Below are positions 26,138 through 34,294 of a stretch of DNA of 34,294 bases, in pieces. The position numbers and the translations under genes were made by a program. Numbering within the stretch: position 1 is the stretch's first letter; the number at the start of each line of letters is the position of its first letter. Origin of the DNA: JACMJP01 sp046160675. Lineage in GTDB: Bacteria > Bacteroidota > Bacteroidia > Chitinophagales > BACL12. The notes beneath the pieces are model-generated. The model made no database searches and was not told the origin of the DNA. It saw only the letters and a list, made by a program, of their open reading frames with translations. The stretch lies in assembly GCA_046160675.1 (NCBI GenBank), contig JBJXHH010000194.1:1-34294 (forward strand), given 5' to 3'.

Positions 26138-29100
26138 TTAGAATATTGCTCGCATCTGAACCCTTCCTACATGTGTAGTTTCTGCATCTCCTGTTTTTCG
26201 CCCATCATAACTAAGGCTTAGTTGAAGTACCTGGGAGAGTTTTCTGTCAAGGGTTAAGTTCCAGAGAATATTATTTCCGTTCTGTAACCCTTCAAGCATC
26301 GCATAACCCACAGGCGAATCTTCCAGTCCAGCAAAGTCAATTTTCACATAGGAAAGTTTTGCATTGATGGTACTCTTACTCACAACATTGTACCTTGCAT
26401 CTAAAGTCGCTTCATTGCTTTTGAGTAATTCAACTCCTTCTTTGTTATTACTGCTTGTGTATTGATACAAACTACTGATACGAAATTTCGTACCGTTGAT
26501 ATATGTAAGTTTCGGTTCAATATTAAAAAACGGAATCGTATAATTTTTATCGGGAAATGCAATACTGCTAAGGGTTTTTGAGCCAATAGAGGTTGTTGCA
26601 TTAAAAGTGAGAGGCTTTGCAATTTTATATCTAACTGAAAATCGGTGTTCATCTTTTCCCCGGCTTTCAGGGCCGTTTACTATCAAAGTCTTGTTAAAAT
26701 TTTTCTGGAATGAGTAGTCAATGCCGAATATCGAGGAGGTTCGGTTGAAAAAGATCGTATTCAAAAAATAGACATTACTGCTCACAAGATCCGTATCGCT
26801 TGTTATGGAAAATGGATTATATGCAGTAAAACCTTCTGCATCAATTACTTTTTTATTCAGTTGAAGAGAAGATTGAGCAGCAAACCTGCTGAGGAAATCT
26901 TTGAGCCCTTTTTCATTAAACCAAAGTGCTTTCGGGTTAATACTAATTGCATAGTTTGTGTTTAGTGTATTACTCTGCACATAATCATCCGTTGGAACAA
27001 ATACCTGGATATAATTAGCCTCATCACTAAAAACAGAAATTTCAAATTCATTCAACTCAGGCACTCCGTTTTCATTGTAATCATTCCAGGTGTACACACC
27101 TTGGCCAGGCTCTACCTGCACAAAAGCGTATTCCCGTTTTGGCTCTTGGCCAGTGCCGGCTTCATAAAAAATATCTGAAGTGAAGAAACCTTTTTTCACA
27201 ACAAGATTATGTTGTAACCTACCCAAGAAGGTTTCTTCATCATCCAAGGTTGTAAGTGTTGTATCAAGAATGGCAAGTGTCCTGTAAGAAACATGCCAGT
27301 TAAATTTGTTTTTTTCGCTTTTGTTCAATCCCCCATTGAATGCATAAGTAATCCCCCTGGAAATATCAGTGAAAATCCCTGTTTCAGGCAACTTATCTTC
27401 CCGAAGAGTCGCACGAAATCCGAGTATATTTTTAGTTGTATCACTACTTTGAATAAACGCTTCATACTGATCATAATAAAAACTTCCGAGGAGAAGTGAA
27501 TCATTTTGTTTTTGGATAAAATTATGTTCGGCTTCGTAACGGATGCCCGTTTGCCAGTTTTGCAAATCGGGGTAGATTTTTGTGAGTTCAATATTGGGGC
27601 GGAAAAATTTAGTTTGAATAGTATCTGCCTCACTGTTTAAGAAGCTACCGCCAACTTTTATAAACCAGGATCTTGAACTGTACTGTGAAATGAGGCTTTG
27701 TTTAAGTCCTGTATATATGCCCTCCTGAATAAATGCTGAGGAATTGAAACCAAGTTTAACATACTCAAAACCCATTAAGTTAAAATCTGCATTTGCATAA
27801 TGTTCATTTGTTTTTTCCACCGAAAAAACATTCCAGTCTCTATTAAATTCCACCGGTCTATATCTTTCTACCGGTGAAAATGTTTTCCCTGCAAATTCAT
27901 AACTAAAAGTTGATACTAAGTTCTTACTTGAATCTATTAAGCTTTTGTTCTGATATTTTGCTTGAAAGCCAAAGCCATCATTATCCGCATTATCAATATC
28001 AGAAAATGTATTTAGATCTGCATTCGTATATGCGACTTCACTGCTTAGTAAGTTGTTAGCATTCAGTTTATATTCACCACCCATTGTGATCATCTGGTTT
28101 TTTTTAGGGGCAACTAATAATATTACAGGTTCTGCATAACCCTGGGGTAGGCCATCTACAGGCGCAACCCAGGCATATACCCTCCCATTTGCGGTTGTAA
28201 TGGTCTGCACATAATTCCCCTTGTTTGTCCCAACATTTGAAAAGACAAGTACATACTTTGCGCTGTCAGCATCTGTTGAATACACAAACACTGAATCAAA
28301 GCCAAGTGAGTCAACCAGTTTGTACATGATTCGTCCTGCATCAAAAGGGATCGTATCAACGGAAGAGATAAATGCATCACTTATGGAATCGCCAACATTT
28401 TCTAAAGTAACCCTTCCAAGACTGTCTAGTGTTTGATCAACGGGCTGGTTTTTACTATCTTGTTCGCTATATACATTTAAACGTAAATTCAATTTTTGAT
28501 CTGAGGTAGTGTAAGTGTTTTTCCAATAGGCAAGTGATCGAAAATAGTTTTTATCTGAATATTCAAACTCTATGCTTACTCTTTTATCTTTTGTGAGTAA
28601 TTGATTTGTGGTGAAGCTAATTTCAGCAGCATTATAATCTATGACATAATCATTTTCTGCGCCCCGCATTAATAATTTTCCGTCTATGTAAACCCTTTCT
28701 GTACCTGCCAGGATAATGATAAAACTTTCATTATTTGCTCCGAGCAGTTTGTAAGGTCCCTGGTTGCCTTCAATAACAGGAATAATCTGCTGTGTATAAA
28801 TCCCCTTTGAAACTGCAAGGCTTAAATTGGTTTTATAAGTAGCACTGGTTGTTGTTTTAAATGCACCTTCATATAATCCTCCCTGTGATTTTTTATAAAA
28901 ATTAAGGAAATAGCTTTCAGGTTTATACAATTCAAAATCACCTACAGTCAAAGCATGTTGCTCCTTTGAAAGGCGAATAAATACTTTATCAAATTCCTGC
29001 AATTGTTGTGTGTTGCCTTCGGGTTGGATAGGAATATTACTTTCAGTTATAGCTGCGTTCACTTCCACTTCGTTCTGCAACTTCCCACTCATCTGTAAAT

Positions 29101-29590
29101 TAAAAGTTGAATTCACAACAACATCCTGGTTATTCCCGAAAGATATTCCACGGGTTAAACTTCCATTATAATTCAGCCCTTTTACATCCAGGTAAGGAGA
29201 TCCTTCACTGGATTCTATTACGAGTGGTTTAAGTATAAGTTCAGCTTTTTCAAGGTCTTGGGGGTTTTTATTGAAATATTTTTGTGTAAGCAGGTATGGG
29301 AAAACTTTGTAAGACAATTCGATCGAATCAGGCAGGTAATTATTTCTTAGGATGAGTAAAGCGTTTGCATAGTCAATTTCAGCTTTAAATGCTGAAGCCT
29401 GGATTATCTCACCATTCAGATACGCAAGTAGTACTTCGCTGCCGGGTACTATACTAACTGTATCAATCTGCGTTGTATCATCCACAGGGATAACAGTTTT
29501 TACCCTTGCATTGCTTTGCGAAAAGACGGGCAATGAAATGCTGTAAAAAAAGATGCCGATAATAAATTTTTTAACCCTGATAGTTTTCAA
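26138..29590 (-). CDS. Large outer-membrane beta-barrel protein, SprA-like segments
   Basis: A 1150-residue secreted protein with signal peptide ending about residue 25 (PVFSQS). It is almost entirely beta-strand and ends in an aromatic residue (RVQMRAIF), as barrels do. The stretch around 150-215 (GISFGNNQDVVVNSTFNLQ, then VNAAITESNIPIQPEG, LQEFDKVFIRL and LTVGDFEL) strongly recalls the repeated segments of SprA, the T9SS translocon, but the protein is about half SprA's length. A D-x-N-x-N-G-x-x-E-x-x-E loop (about 835-848) could bind calcium. The start is TTG, with no in-frame ATG before the signal peptide. It may be a SprA relative or another Bacteroidota barrel; function unknown. It lies directly upstream of the haem/copper enzyme. 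Confidence 0.65.
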   Translation of the reverse strand: MKTIRVKKFIIGIFFYSISLPVFSQSNARVKTVIPVDDTTQIDTVSIVPGSEVLLAYLNGEIIQASAFKAEIDYANALLILRNNYLPDSIELSYKVFPYLLTQKYFNKNPQDLEKAELILKPLVIESSEGSPYLDVKGLNYNGSLTRGISFGNNQDVVVNSTFNLQMSGKLQNEVEVNAAITESNIPIQPEGNTQQLQEFDKVFIRLSKEQHALTVGDFELYKPESYFLNFYKKSQGGLYEGAFKTTTSATYKTNLSLAVSKGIYTQQIIPVIEGNQGPYKLLGANNESFIIILAGTERVYIDGKLLMRGAENDYVIDYNAAEISFTTNQLLTKDKRVSIEFEYSDKNYFRSLAYWKNTYTTSDQKLNLRLNVYSEQDSKNQPVDQTLDSLGRVTLENVGDSISDAFISSVDTIPFDAGRIMYKLVDSLGFDSVFVYSTDADSAKYVLVFSNVGTNKGNYVQTITTANGRVYAWVAPVDGLPQGYAEPVILLVAPKKNQMITMGGEYKLNANNLLSSEVAYTNADLNTFSDIDNADNDGFGFQAKYQNKSLIDSSKNLVSTFSYEFAGKTFSPVERYRPVEFNRDWNVFSVEKTNEHYANADFNLMGFEYVKLGFNSSAFIQEGIYTGLKQSLISQYSSRSWFIKVGGSFLNSEADTIQTKFFRPNIELTKIYPDLQNWQTGIRYEAEHNFIQKQNDSLLLGSFYYDQYEAFIQSSDTTKNILGFRATLREDKLPETGIFTDISRGITYAFNGGLNKSEKNKFNWHVSYRTLAILDTTLTTLDDEETFLGRLQHNLVVKKGFFTSDIFYEAGTGQEPKREYAFVQVEPGQGVYTWNDYNENGVPELNEFEISVFSDEANYIQVFVPTDDYVQSNTLNTNYAISINPKALWFNEKGLKDFLSRFAAQSSLQLNKKVIDAEGFTAYNPFSITSDTDLVSSNVYFLNTIFFNRTSSIFGIDYSFQKNFNKTLIVNGPESRGKDEHRFSVRYKIAKPLTFNATTSIGSKTLSSIAFPDKNYTIPFFNIEPKLTYINGTKFRISSLYQYTSSNNKEGVELLKSNEATLDARYNVVSKSTINAKLSYVKIDFAGLEDSPVGYAMLEGLQNGNNILWNLTLDRKLSQVLQLSLSYDGRKTGDAETTHVGRVQMRAIF

Positions 29591-29643
29591 TTTACAGGTA
29601 AAGTTAATCGCCTGAAATTGAAAGCCGGAGCAGTTGAAATGTT

Positions 29644-30381
29644 TTAAGAAGCAGGTTGTGCAGTAAAGCGGATAATCTTTAGCCAGCTCATAATTTTTAT
29701 AACAGGATATGTAGGGTCTATTTCAAACCATCGGACACCGAAGTTTGGGCGGCTCAATAACTTGTGATGATTATTATGATAGCTCTCTCCCATCATCAGA
29801 AAATCAACAGGTAAGAAATTTCTGGAAGTATCATCCATCTTGAAATTTCTATATCCGTATTTGTGTGCAAAATAATTGATAATAGCGCCATGTGCTGGCC
29901 CCATCAAACAAGTGATAGGAAAAAACAGCCACATCCACCACTGTGTTGCCAGAAATAGATAAACGAAGAAATATAAAACGCCCCATGCAATGCGTACCCC
30001 ATAGTTGCTGGCGAAATGATCAAACTTTCTCCAGGCAGGTAAATTCTTTTTATATTTTTCTTCAATGGATATTCGATTATGGTCAATGTCTGTATATATC
30101 TTTTTTGTTTGCCACATCAGGTCAAATAAACCATTTGTATAGCTTGGAGAGTGCGGATCTTCTTCTGTGTCAGTGTGTGCATGATGCAACCTGTGTAAAA
30201 TGCCGTATGCGTAAGGGCTTAAATAGGAAGAGCCCTGGGTGATGAAAGTGAGATAATAAAAAAATCGTTCCCATCTTTTATTCATAGTGAACATAGCATG
30301 GGCTGCATATCTGTGCAGGAAAAATGTTTGGCAAAAAAGGGAAAGGTACCAGTGCAGGATAAAGAAAATTAAAAAAGCCAT
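29644..30381 (-). CDS. Membrane fatty acid desaturase (acyl-CoA desaturase family)
   Basis: A 245-residue integral membrane di-iron desaturase, likely acting at delta-9 of acyl chains to adjust membrane fluidity. All three histidine boxes are intact: HRYAAH (H23-H28), HRLHH (H63-H67, followed by AH) and HNNHH (202-206), and hydrophobic helices lie between boxes one and two and boxes two and three. It is shorter than typical delta-9 desaturases because it begins almost at the first box and lacks a long C-terminus or cytochrome b5 domain. A -7 element lies 35 bp upstream. Confidence 0.92.
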   Translation of the reverse strand: MAFLIFFILHWYLSLFCQTFFLHRYAAHAMFTMNKRWERFFYYLTFITQGSSYLSPYAYGILHRLHHAHTDTEEDPHSPSYTNGLFDLMWQTKKIYTDIDHNRISIEEKYKKNLPAWRKFDHFASNYGVRIAWGVLYFFVYLFLATQWWMWLFFPITCLMGPAHGAIINYFAHKYGYRNFKMDDTSRNFLPVDFLMMGESYHNNHHKLLSRPNFGVRWFEIDPTYPVIKIMSWLKIIRFTAQPAS

Positions 30382-30416
30382 TGAAATAGTTTCTATTTAT
30401 GTTGAATTTGCAGGCG

Positions 30417-30424
30417 CAAAGATA
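30417..30424 (-). promoter_or_regulatory. -7 promoter element of the desaturase gene
   Basis: TATCTTTG on the minus strand matches TAnnTTTG and lies 35 bp before the desaturase ATG, just before the DinB stop, giving a leader of roughly 30 bases. Confidence 0.45.
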
Positions 30425-30442
30425 GGCAATATATTTAAGCCT

Positions 30443-30976
30443 TCAGTTCATTTTTTGAAGGTATTTATCAACCTGCCTTGCATGATGCAGCAAATGTTCA
30501 TCAAGAAATTGCAGCGTTTGATACATGGTTATTCTTCCTGCAACCGGATGCCTGAAAACATTTTTATGCATCAATTCTTCAGGAAAATTTTCAAGTAAAG
30601 ACTTCAGCATACTAATATTTTTCAAGGAGTCGTTATGCAATTGTTCAAAAGGCAGTTCCTTTGGAATAGAAGTTATAACTCCCTCCGGTGCCTTCATTTT
30701 ATAATTTGAACGAAGAACACTGTTCAGCAAAAACGATTTTATACTTGTATACATATTGGTTTTTTCAATAGTTTCAGGGTATTGCATCTTTTTGTGAATG
30801 TAAAGAATGGTCTTTTCAAAAGATTCGTTCACATGATAAACAGTTTGCGCAATGCTCCATTTTTCTTTCCTCATGGGTGTTTGCATTTGTGTATTCGTTA
30901 GATGCTGAAAAGAATTCATTAAAGCTGAAAGGTCAGATTGTGTTTTATGAAATAATTTGCTGAAAGATGTGTGCAT
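30443..30976 (-). CDS. DinB family protein
   Basis: A 177-residue four-helix-bundle protein of the DinB/YfiT superfamily, members of which bind a metal through three histidines and include thiol-dependent transferases. The likely ligands are H48 (TVYHVNES) and the C-terminal motif DEHLLHHARQVDKY (H161, H164, H165), with WSIAQTVYHV as the family entry motif. A substrate cannot be inferred. The ATG at 30976 is 4 bp after a perfect -7 element, so it has its own, probably leaderless, transcript. Confidence 0.82.
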   Translation of the reverse strand: MHTSFSKLFHKTQSDLSALMNSFQHLTNTQMQTPMRKEKWSIAQTVYHVNESFEKTILYIHKKMQYPETIEKTNMYTSIKSFLLNSVLRSNYKMKAPEGVITSIPKELPFEQLHNDSLKNISMLKSLLENFPEELMHKNVFRHPVAGRITMYQTLQFLDEHLLHHARQVDKYLQKMN

Positions 30977-30980
30977 GGCG

Positions 30981-30988
30981 CAAATATA
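30981..30988 (-). promoter_or_regulatory. -7 promoter element of the dinB-like gene
   Basis: TATATTTG on the minus strand matches TAnnTTTG, with 4 bp between it and the ATG at 30976. Same arrangement as tyrS and purM. Confidence 0.6.
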
Positions 30989-31000
30989 TGCGCATTATTT

Positions 31001-32233
31001 TTAAACTGATTCCAATGTAACCAAAGTGATCTCCGGCAAAATACCAACCCTACCAGGGTATCCTATAACTCCGAAACCCCTGTTGACATACAAATGCTGT
31101 TGTGATTCAGAGTACAAGCCAGCCCATTGTTTATAAAAATATTTCACAGGGCTCCATTTTATACCGAAAAATTCAAACCCGAACTGCATTCCATGTGTAT
31201 GACCACTAAAAGTAACATCAATTTTGGCAGGGTGATCCAGCACCTCGCCTTTCCAATGAGAAGGATCATGACTCAGCAATAAAACAGTGAAAGTTTCATG
31301 TATACCTTCCAGTGCCTGTTCAAGTTTTCCATACTGAGTAAAACGCTTGCTAGCACTCCAGTTTTCTACACCGGCAACAACTATTTTCTCGCCCTCCCTC
31401 TCAATATGCACATGCTCGTTTAGCAATAATCTCCAGCGCATTTTAGCATGTAATTCTTTCAAATACTCAAGGTTGCGAATTTTATCATCCGGGTTTTGCC
31501 AGTACATATAATCGCCATAATCATGATTCCCCAAGATAGAATATACCCCATGCCTTGCCTGCACTCTTTCGAACACATCCACAAAATTCTCTGCTTCAAG
31601 GGCTATGTTATTTACAAGGTCGCCTGTGAAAAATACAAGGTCGGGTTGAAGAGAATTGATCTTATTTACAGCTTTCTCCACCTCATTTCTATCACTTAAA
31701 CTTCCTGCATGAATATCTGATATCTGCACTATTTTTAACCCATTGAATGCTTTGGGAAGTGTCATAAGTTTCAAGTTTAACTTCCGGACCTTATAATTAT
31801 AAACATTGAACAAAGCTCCATAGACAAAAGCTATAAACAGGAAGGTGGTAGTCAAAATTGCAAACCAACTCCAGACTACTGATCGTTCAACACCGAGGTG
31901 AAAACTTTCAATATCCAGGATTTGATTAGCGAAAACATTTACTCCACCTTTGAGCAGGATTACAATACTTTCAAACAATAAAATAATGCTGATGAAAATT
32001 TTTGGGACAAAAAGTATAAACATACCTGCAGAAACAATTTGTCTGGGGATACGAAGTTTTTCCCGGAGGTTATAATTACCGAAAAGAAAAATCGAGGTAA
32101 GAATGATTGCACTTGTACTGAAATATAAAATTTGAAGGACTTGCGATGCACCAAAAGCAGTAACAAATGCAGAATAGGCAAATATATCAACACCTATCAC
32201 AAAAGCTAACAACAAGAGAACTCGAATAAACAT
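31001..32233 (-). CDS. Membrane-anchored metallophosphoesterase (YkuE-like)
   Basis: A 410-residue membrane phosphohydrolase. The first 150 residues have about four hydrophobic helices, then comes a calcineurin-type phosphoesterase domain with all dimetal motifs: D173-x-H175 (ISDIHAG), GDLVNN, GNHD (235-238), a SHDPSHW motif and GHTHG (H345, H347). The NRGFGVIGYPGR tail before the end is usual for YkuE-type proteins. The substrate may be a phospholipid or UDP-diacylglucosamine-like compound, but this cannot be settled here. It is transcribed divergently from the CoA-transferase gene, 84 bp away. Confidence 0.9.
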   Translation of the reverse strand: MFIRVLLLLAFVIGVDIFAYSAFVTAFGASQVLQILYFSTSAIILTSIFLFGNYNLREKLRIPRQIVSAGMFILFVPKIFISIILLFESIVILLKGGVNVFANQILDIESFHLGVERSVVWSWFAILTTTFLFIAFVYGALFNVYNYKVRKLNLKLMTLPKAFNGLKIVQISDIHAGSLSDRNEVEKAVNKINSLQPDLVFFTGDLVNNIALEAENFVDVFERVQARHGVYSILGNHDYGDYMYWQNPDDKIRNLEYLKELHAKMRWRLLLNEHVHIEREGEKIVVAGVENWSASKRFTQYGKLEQALEGIHETFTVLLLSHDPSHWKGEVLDHPAKIDVTFSGHTHGMQFGFEFFGIKWSPVKYFYKQWAGLYSESQQHLYVNRGFGVIGYPGRVGILPEITLVTLESV

Positions 32234-32305
32234 AATAAGGAAACAGTCTATAATTTTTTTAGTTCGACGGATGAACTAACCCGGATATTTTACACGGTAA
32301 GAAAG

Positions 32306-32313
32306 TATTTTTG
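32306..32313 (+). promoter_or_regulatory. -7 promoter element of the CoA-transferase gene
   Basis: TATTTTTG matches TAnnTTTG and lies 4 bp before the first of two consecutive ATGs (32318, 32321). Confidence 0.6.
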
Positions 32314-32317
32314 CAGG

Positions 32318-33376
32318 ATGATGAAAAACCTGAAAGTGATAGAGCTGGCCGGAGTGCTCGCAGGCCCTGCTGTTGGGATGTTTTTCGCAGAACTTGGAGC
32401 AGAAGTGATAAAAATAGAAAACCCTGAGAATCATGGTGATATGACCAGGAAATGGAAACTGCCTTCAGAAGATAAATCAAAAAATACATCTGCATATTTT
32501 GCATCAGTCAATTACGGGAAACGTTATGTTTCATTGAATTTGAAAGTCCCTGCTGATCTTGAAAAGTTTTATGCCCAAGTGAAAGAAGCAGATGTAGTGA
32601 TCTGCAACTGGAAGAAGGGCGACGATGAAAAGTTGAAGGTTGATTATCAAACTATTTTGAAGATAAATCCTAAAATCATTTACGCATTGCTTACCGGTTA
32701 TGGCGAAAACTCCTCAAGAGTTGCTTATGATGTTGTTTTACAGGCAGAAGCAGGGTGGATGATGATGAATGGAACTCAGGAAAGTGGCCCTGTAAAAATT
32801 CCTGTAGCTATTGTTGATCTGTTTGCGGCGCATCAGCTGAAAGAAGGAATTTTAGTGGCATTATTGAACAGAACAAAAACCGGAAAAGGAGTAAAAGTAA
32901 CTGTGAGTTTGTTTGATGCAGCAATTGCCTCTCTGGCAAACCAAGGGAGTAATTATTTAATGGAGAATTATATCCCCCAAAGAACGGGTTCTCTCCATGC
33001 CAACATTTCACCCTATGGAGAGATTATGCAAACTCAAGATGAAAAACAGCTTATCCTCGCTATTGGAACTGATAAACAATTTGAAGGACTTTGCAGAGTT
33101 TTAGAACTTGGTCATCTCATCACTGATGAAAGGTATATTACAAATCAAATGAGAGTAAAAAACCGAGATGCATTAGCAGAAACTTTACAAGAAAAAATAA
33201 GAGAGTTTAATTCAATTGATTTTTTGAAAATATGCGAAGAAAAAAACATTCCTGTAGGTCTGATCAGGAACATGCATCAAGTGTTTGAATTAGCTGAAGC
33301 GAAAAAATTGATATTGGAAGACGAAGTGGGGAAACGGGTGAAGTCAACTATTTTTAAGATTGAAGAGAATGGATAA
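32318..33376 (+). CDS. Class III CoA-transferase (CaiB/BaiF family)
   Basis: A 352-residue family III CoA-transferase, which moves CoA between carboxylic acids through an aspartyl-CoA intermediate. Motifs are LKVIELAGVLAGPAVGMFFAELGAEVIKIE at the start, VNYGKRYVSLNLK, YDVVLQAEAGWMMMNG and D167 in VAIVDLFAAHQ, the equivalent of formyl-CoA transferase D169. The TGKGVKVTVSLFDAAIASL segment follows as usual. It is 40-50 residues shorter than typical CaiB proteins at the C-terminus. The acid specificity (alpha-methylacyl-CoA, carnitine and so on) cannot be told. Two adjacent ATGs (32318 and 32321) could serve as start. Confidence 0.93.
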   Translation: MMKNLKVIELAGVLAGPAVGMFFAELGAEVIKIENPENHGDMTRKWKLPSEDKSKNTSAYFASVNYGKRYVSLNLKVPADLEKFYAQVKEADVVICNWKKGDDEKLKVDYQTILKINPKIIYALLTGYGENSSRVAYDVVLQAEAGWMMMNGTQESGPVKIPVAIVDLFAAHQLKEGILVALLNRTKTGKGVKVTVSLFDAAIASLANQGSNYLMENYIPQRTGSLHANISPYGEIMQTQDEKQLILAIGTDKQFEGLCRVLELGHLITDERYITNQMRVKNRDALAETLQEKIREFNSIDFLKICEEKNIPVGLIRNMHQVFELAEAKKLILEDEVGKRVKSTIFKIEENG

Positions 33377-33420
33377 TGGTGAATGGAAAGTAGTGAATGA
33401 TGAATAAACAATATCAAGTA

Positions 33421-33720
33421 TCACATCCCGAACATCCCTCCCATCGCTGCATTTCTTCCCTCGGCTTCAGCTACATTCTGTGCTTTATCCAACGCACGAT
33501 TTAAAGCAGTCACTATCAGGTCTTCCATGTATTCTTTATCACCCTGCTGTATTAATTCATCGCTTAGTGTAATGTTCTTAATCTTTTTTGTGGCGGTAAC
33601 CAAAGCCGTAACTGTGTACTTGCCATCCCCTGAAACACCTTCTACCGTTATGGTTTCAAGCCTGGCAGTAATTTCATCCATTATTTTCTTCAACTCCATT
33701 GCTTTCTTCATATCAAACAT
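33421..33720 (-). CDS. YbaB/EbfC family nucleoid-associated protein
   Basis: A 99-residue DNA-binding nucleoid protein of the YbaB/EbfC family, a small dimer of helix-sheet-helix shape. The start MFDMKKAMELKKIMDEI, then VEGVSGDGKYTVTALVTATKKIKNITL and the final helix with a GGMFGM tail, fit the family. The frame opens 12 codons earlier (33756), but the ATG at 33720 coincides with the conserved beginning. It converges on the CoA-transferase and is divergent from the small lysine-rich gene, with overlapping promoters. Confidence 0.9.
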   Translation of the reverse strand: MFDMKKAMELKKIMDEITARLETITVEGVSGDGKYTVTALVTATKKIKNITLSDELIQQGDKEYMEDLIVTALNRALDKAQNVAEAEGRNAAMGGMFGM

Positions 33721-33739
33721 ATTGCAGGTATTTATAGGC

Positions 33740-33747
33740 AAAGTTAG
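33740..33747 (-). promoter_or_regulatory. -7 promoter element of ybaB
   Basis: TAACTTTG on the minus strand matches TAnnTTTG and lies 19 bp before the ATG at 33720. It sits 10 bp from the opposing plus-strand element at 33758-33765, so the two promoters overlap. Confidence 0.55.
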
Positions 33748-33757
33748 CCTTTTCAAT

Positions 33758-33765
33758 TATTTTTG
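33758..33765 (+). promoter_or_regulatory. -7 promoter element of the small gene/SET operon
   Basis: TATTTTTG matches TAnnTTTG and lies 18 bp before the ATG at 33784. Confidence 0.5.
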
Positions 33766-33783
33766 CGCCCTTCTTAAAATCAT

Positions 33784-34053
33784 ATGAACAAACGTAAACT
33801 CAAAAAACAGCTACAATATGACATTGCCGATGCAGTGGATCTTGTAATACTGCAACAGCTGAAAAACAATAATACCAGTGAAGCGGAAACCGATAAAAAA
33901 GTTAATGCCCTGCTGGATGTTTATGACTCCACCTTCTCTCAAATAGGAAAGGCAAAAACTGCAAAAGGAAAAGACATAAAAAAACATTTTCGCAGTTTGC
34001 TGGAAACCTTTGACAAACAAGTGGAAACAATTGTTCTTAGTGATAAGAAATGA
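33784..34053 (+). CDS. Small lysine-rich helical protein, function unknown
   Basis: An 89-residue soluble, predicted all-helical protein with no signal peptide or membrane segment. It is rich in lysine (clusters KRKLKK at the start and KAKTAKGKDIKK in the middle, and a KK end) with acidic stretches between. I do not recognise a family. Its TGA stop overlaps the ATG of the SET-domain gene (ATGA, 34050-34053), so the two are translationally coupled. That makes it a possible substrate or partner of the methyltransferase, which is inference only. Confidence 0.7.
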   Translation: MNKRKLKKQLQYDIADAVDLVILQQLKNNNTSEAETDKKVNALLDVYDSTFSQIGKAKTAKGKDIKKHFRSLLETFDKQVETIVLSDKK

Positions 34054-34294
34054 AGAAAGGTAAAAAAGTCAGAATCATTACACCCTCTTTGCCCGGAACT
34101 ATTTTTGTAGCCCGCACACACGACAGAGGCCGTGGTGTTTTTACGAATAAGAGAATTCGAAAAGGGCAAACAATTGAGATAAGCCCCATGATCATTTTCA
34201 GCAAAAAAGACCGTGAACAGATTAATGATACTTTCTTATACGAGTATTATTTTGAATGGGGTGAAAGTGGTAAAAAAGGCGCTGTTGCACTCGG
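34050..34294 (+). CDS. SET-domain protein lysine methyltransferase, partial (right edge)
   Basis: An ATG at 34050 opens a frame without a stop to the edge, about 81 residues. It reads as the N-terminal part of a small bacterial SET-domain protein: RGRGVFTNKRIRKGQTIE (the G-x-G-x-F/x-A start of SET), then ISPMIIFSKKDRE, LYEYYFEW, and GAVALG just before the NHS motif expected beyond the edge. SET proteins transfer methyl groups from S-adenosylmethionine to lysines. The catalytic NHS and GEELT-type parts are outside the window and cannot be checked. It overlaps the small lysine-rich gene by 4 bp. Confidence 0.75.
   Translation, partial: MKKGKKVRIITPSLPGTIFVARTHDRGRGVFTNKRIRKGQTIEISPMIIFSKKDREQINDTFLYEYYFEWGESGKKGAVAL

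Noticed and set aside
1..34294. CRISPR arrays, insertion sequences, phage or toxin-antitoxin modules
   Set aside because: No regularly spaced repeats, transposase or integrase motifs, or small overlapping toxin/antitoxin-like pairs were seen on either strand.

Overview
The window is an AT-rich chromosomal segment from a member of the Bacteroidota. The evidence is: a PorV-like/C25-peptidase pair of the type IX secretion system (T9SS); a secreted enzyme ending in a T9SS-type C-terminal domain; a Bacteroidetes-type PurM; YARHG and DUF2306 proteins; lipoproteins with short S-C lipoboxes; and repeated promoter elements matching the Bacteroidota -7 consensus TAnnTTTG. The class cannot be fixed from the sequence alone. 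I see no insertion sequence, phage, integrase, CRISPR array or rRNA operon, and the gene order looks like ordinary vertically inherited chromosome.

Layout. 1-4.1 kb (minus): a small cytochrome-b-like membrane protein cut by the left edge, a small helical protein, a TonB-dependent receptor, and a short membrane-anchored protein just upstream of the receptor. 4.1-7.3 kb (plus): a secreted clan GH-A-like glycosidase, tRNA-Arg(CCG), and a DUF2306 membrane protein overlapping a YARHG lipoprotein. 7.3-8.6 kb (minus): tyrS. 8.6-15.5 kb (plus): an AcpH-like protein, a PorV2-like barrel and a very large PorU2-like C25 peptidase. 15.7-18.3 kb: a lipocalin-like lipoprotein, a YbjQ protein and an S41 protease. 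18.5-21.3 kb: an EamA exporter, purM (minus) and a jelly-roll lipoprotein. 21.5-24.5 kb: ppk1 and ppx with a 4-bp overlap, for polyphosphate synthesis and breakdown. 24.5-32.2 kb (minus): a haem/copper-monooxygenase-like T9SS cargo, a 1150-residue SprA-like outer-membrane protein, a fatty acid desaturase, a DinB protein and a membrane metallophosphoesterase. 32.3-34.3 kb: a class III CoA-transferase, ybaB (minus), and a lysine-rich small protein overlapping a SET-domain methyltransferase that runs off the right edge.

How the genes work together. Most of the window is cell-envelope and housekeeping business. The linked secretion theme is the PorV2/PorU2 pair plus one cargo with a T9SS tail about 9 kb away. 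Core T9SS motor and translocon genes are not here. Most promising for follow-up are the predicted secreted c-haem + dicopper monooxygenase fusion, the PorV2-PorU2 locus with its AcpH-like leader gene, the small lysine-rich protein coupled to a SET methyltransferase, and a set of promoters placed so close to the start codon that the mRNAs should be leaderless. Nothing here is clearly a wholly new multi-gene system.
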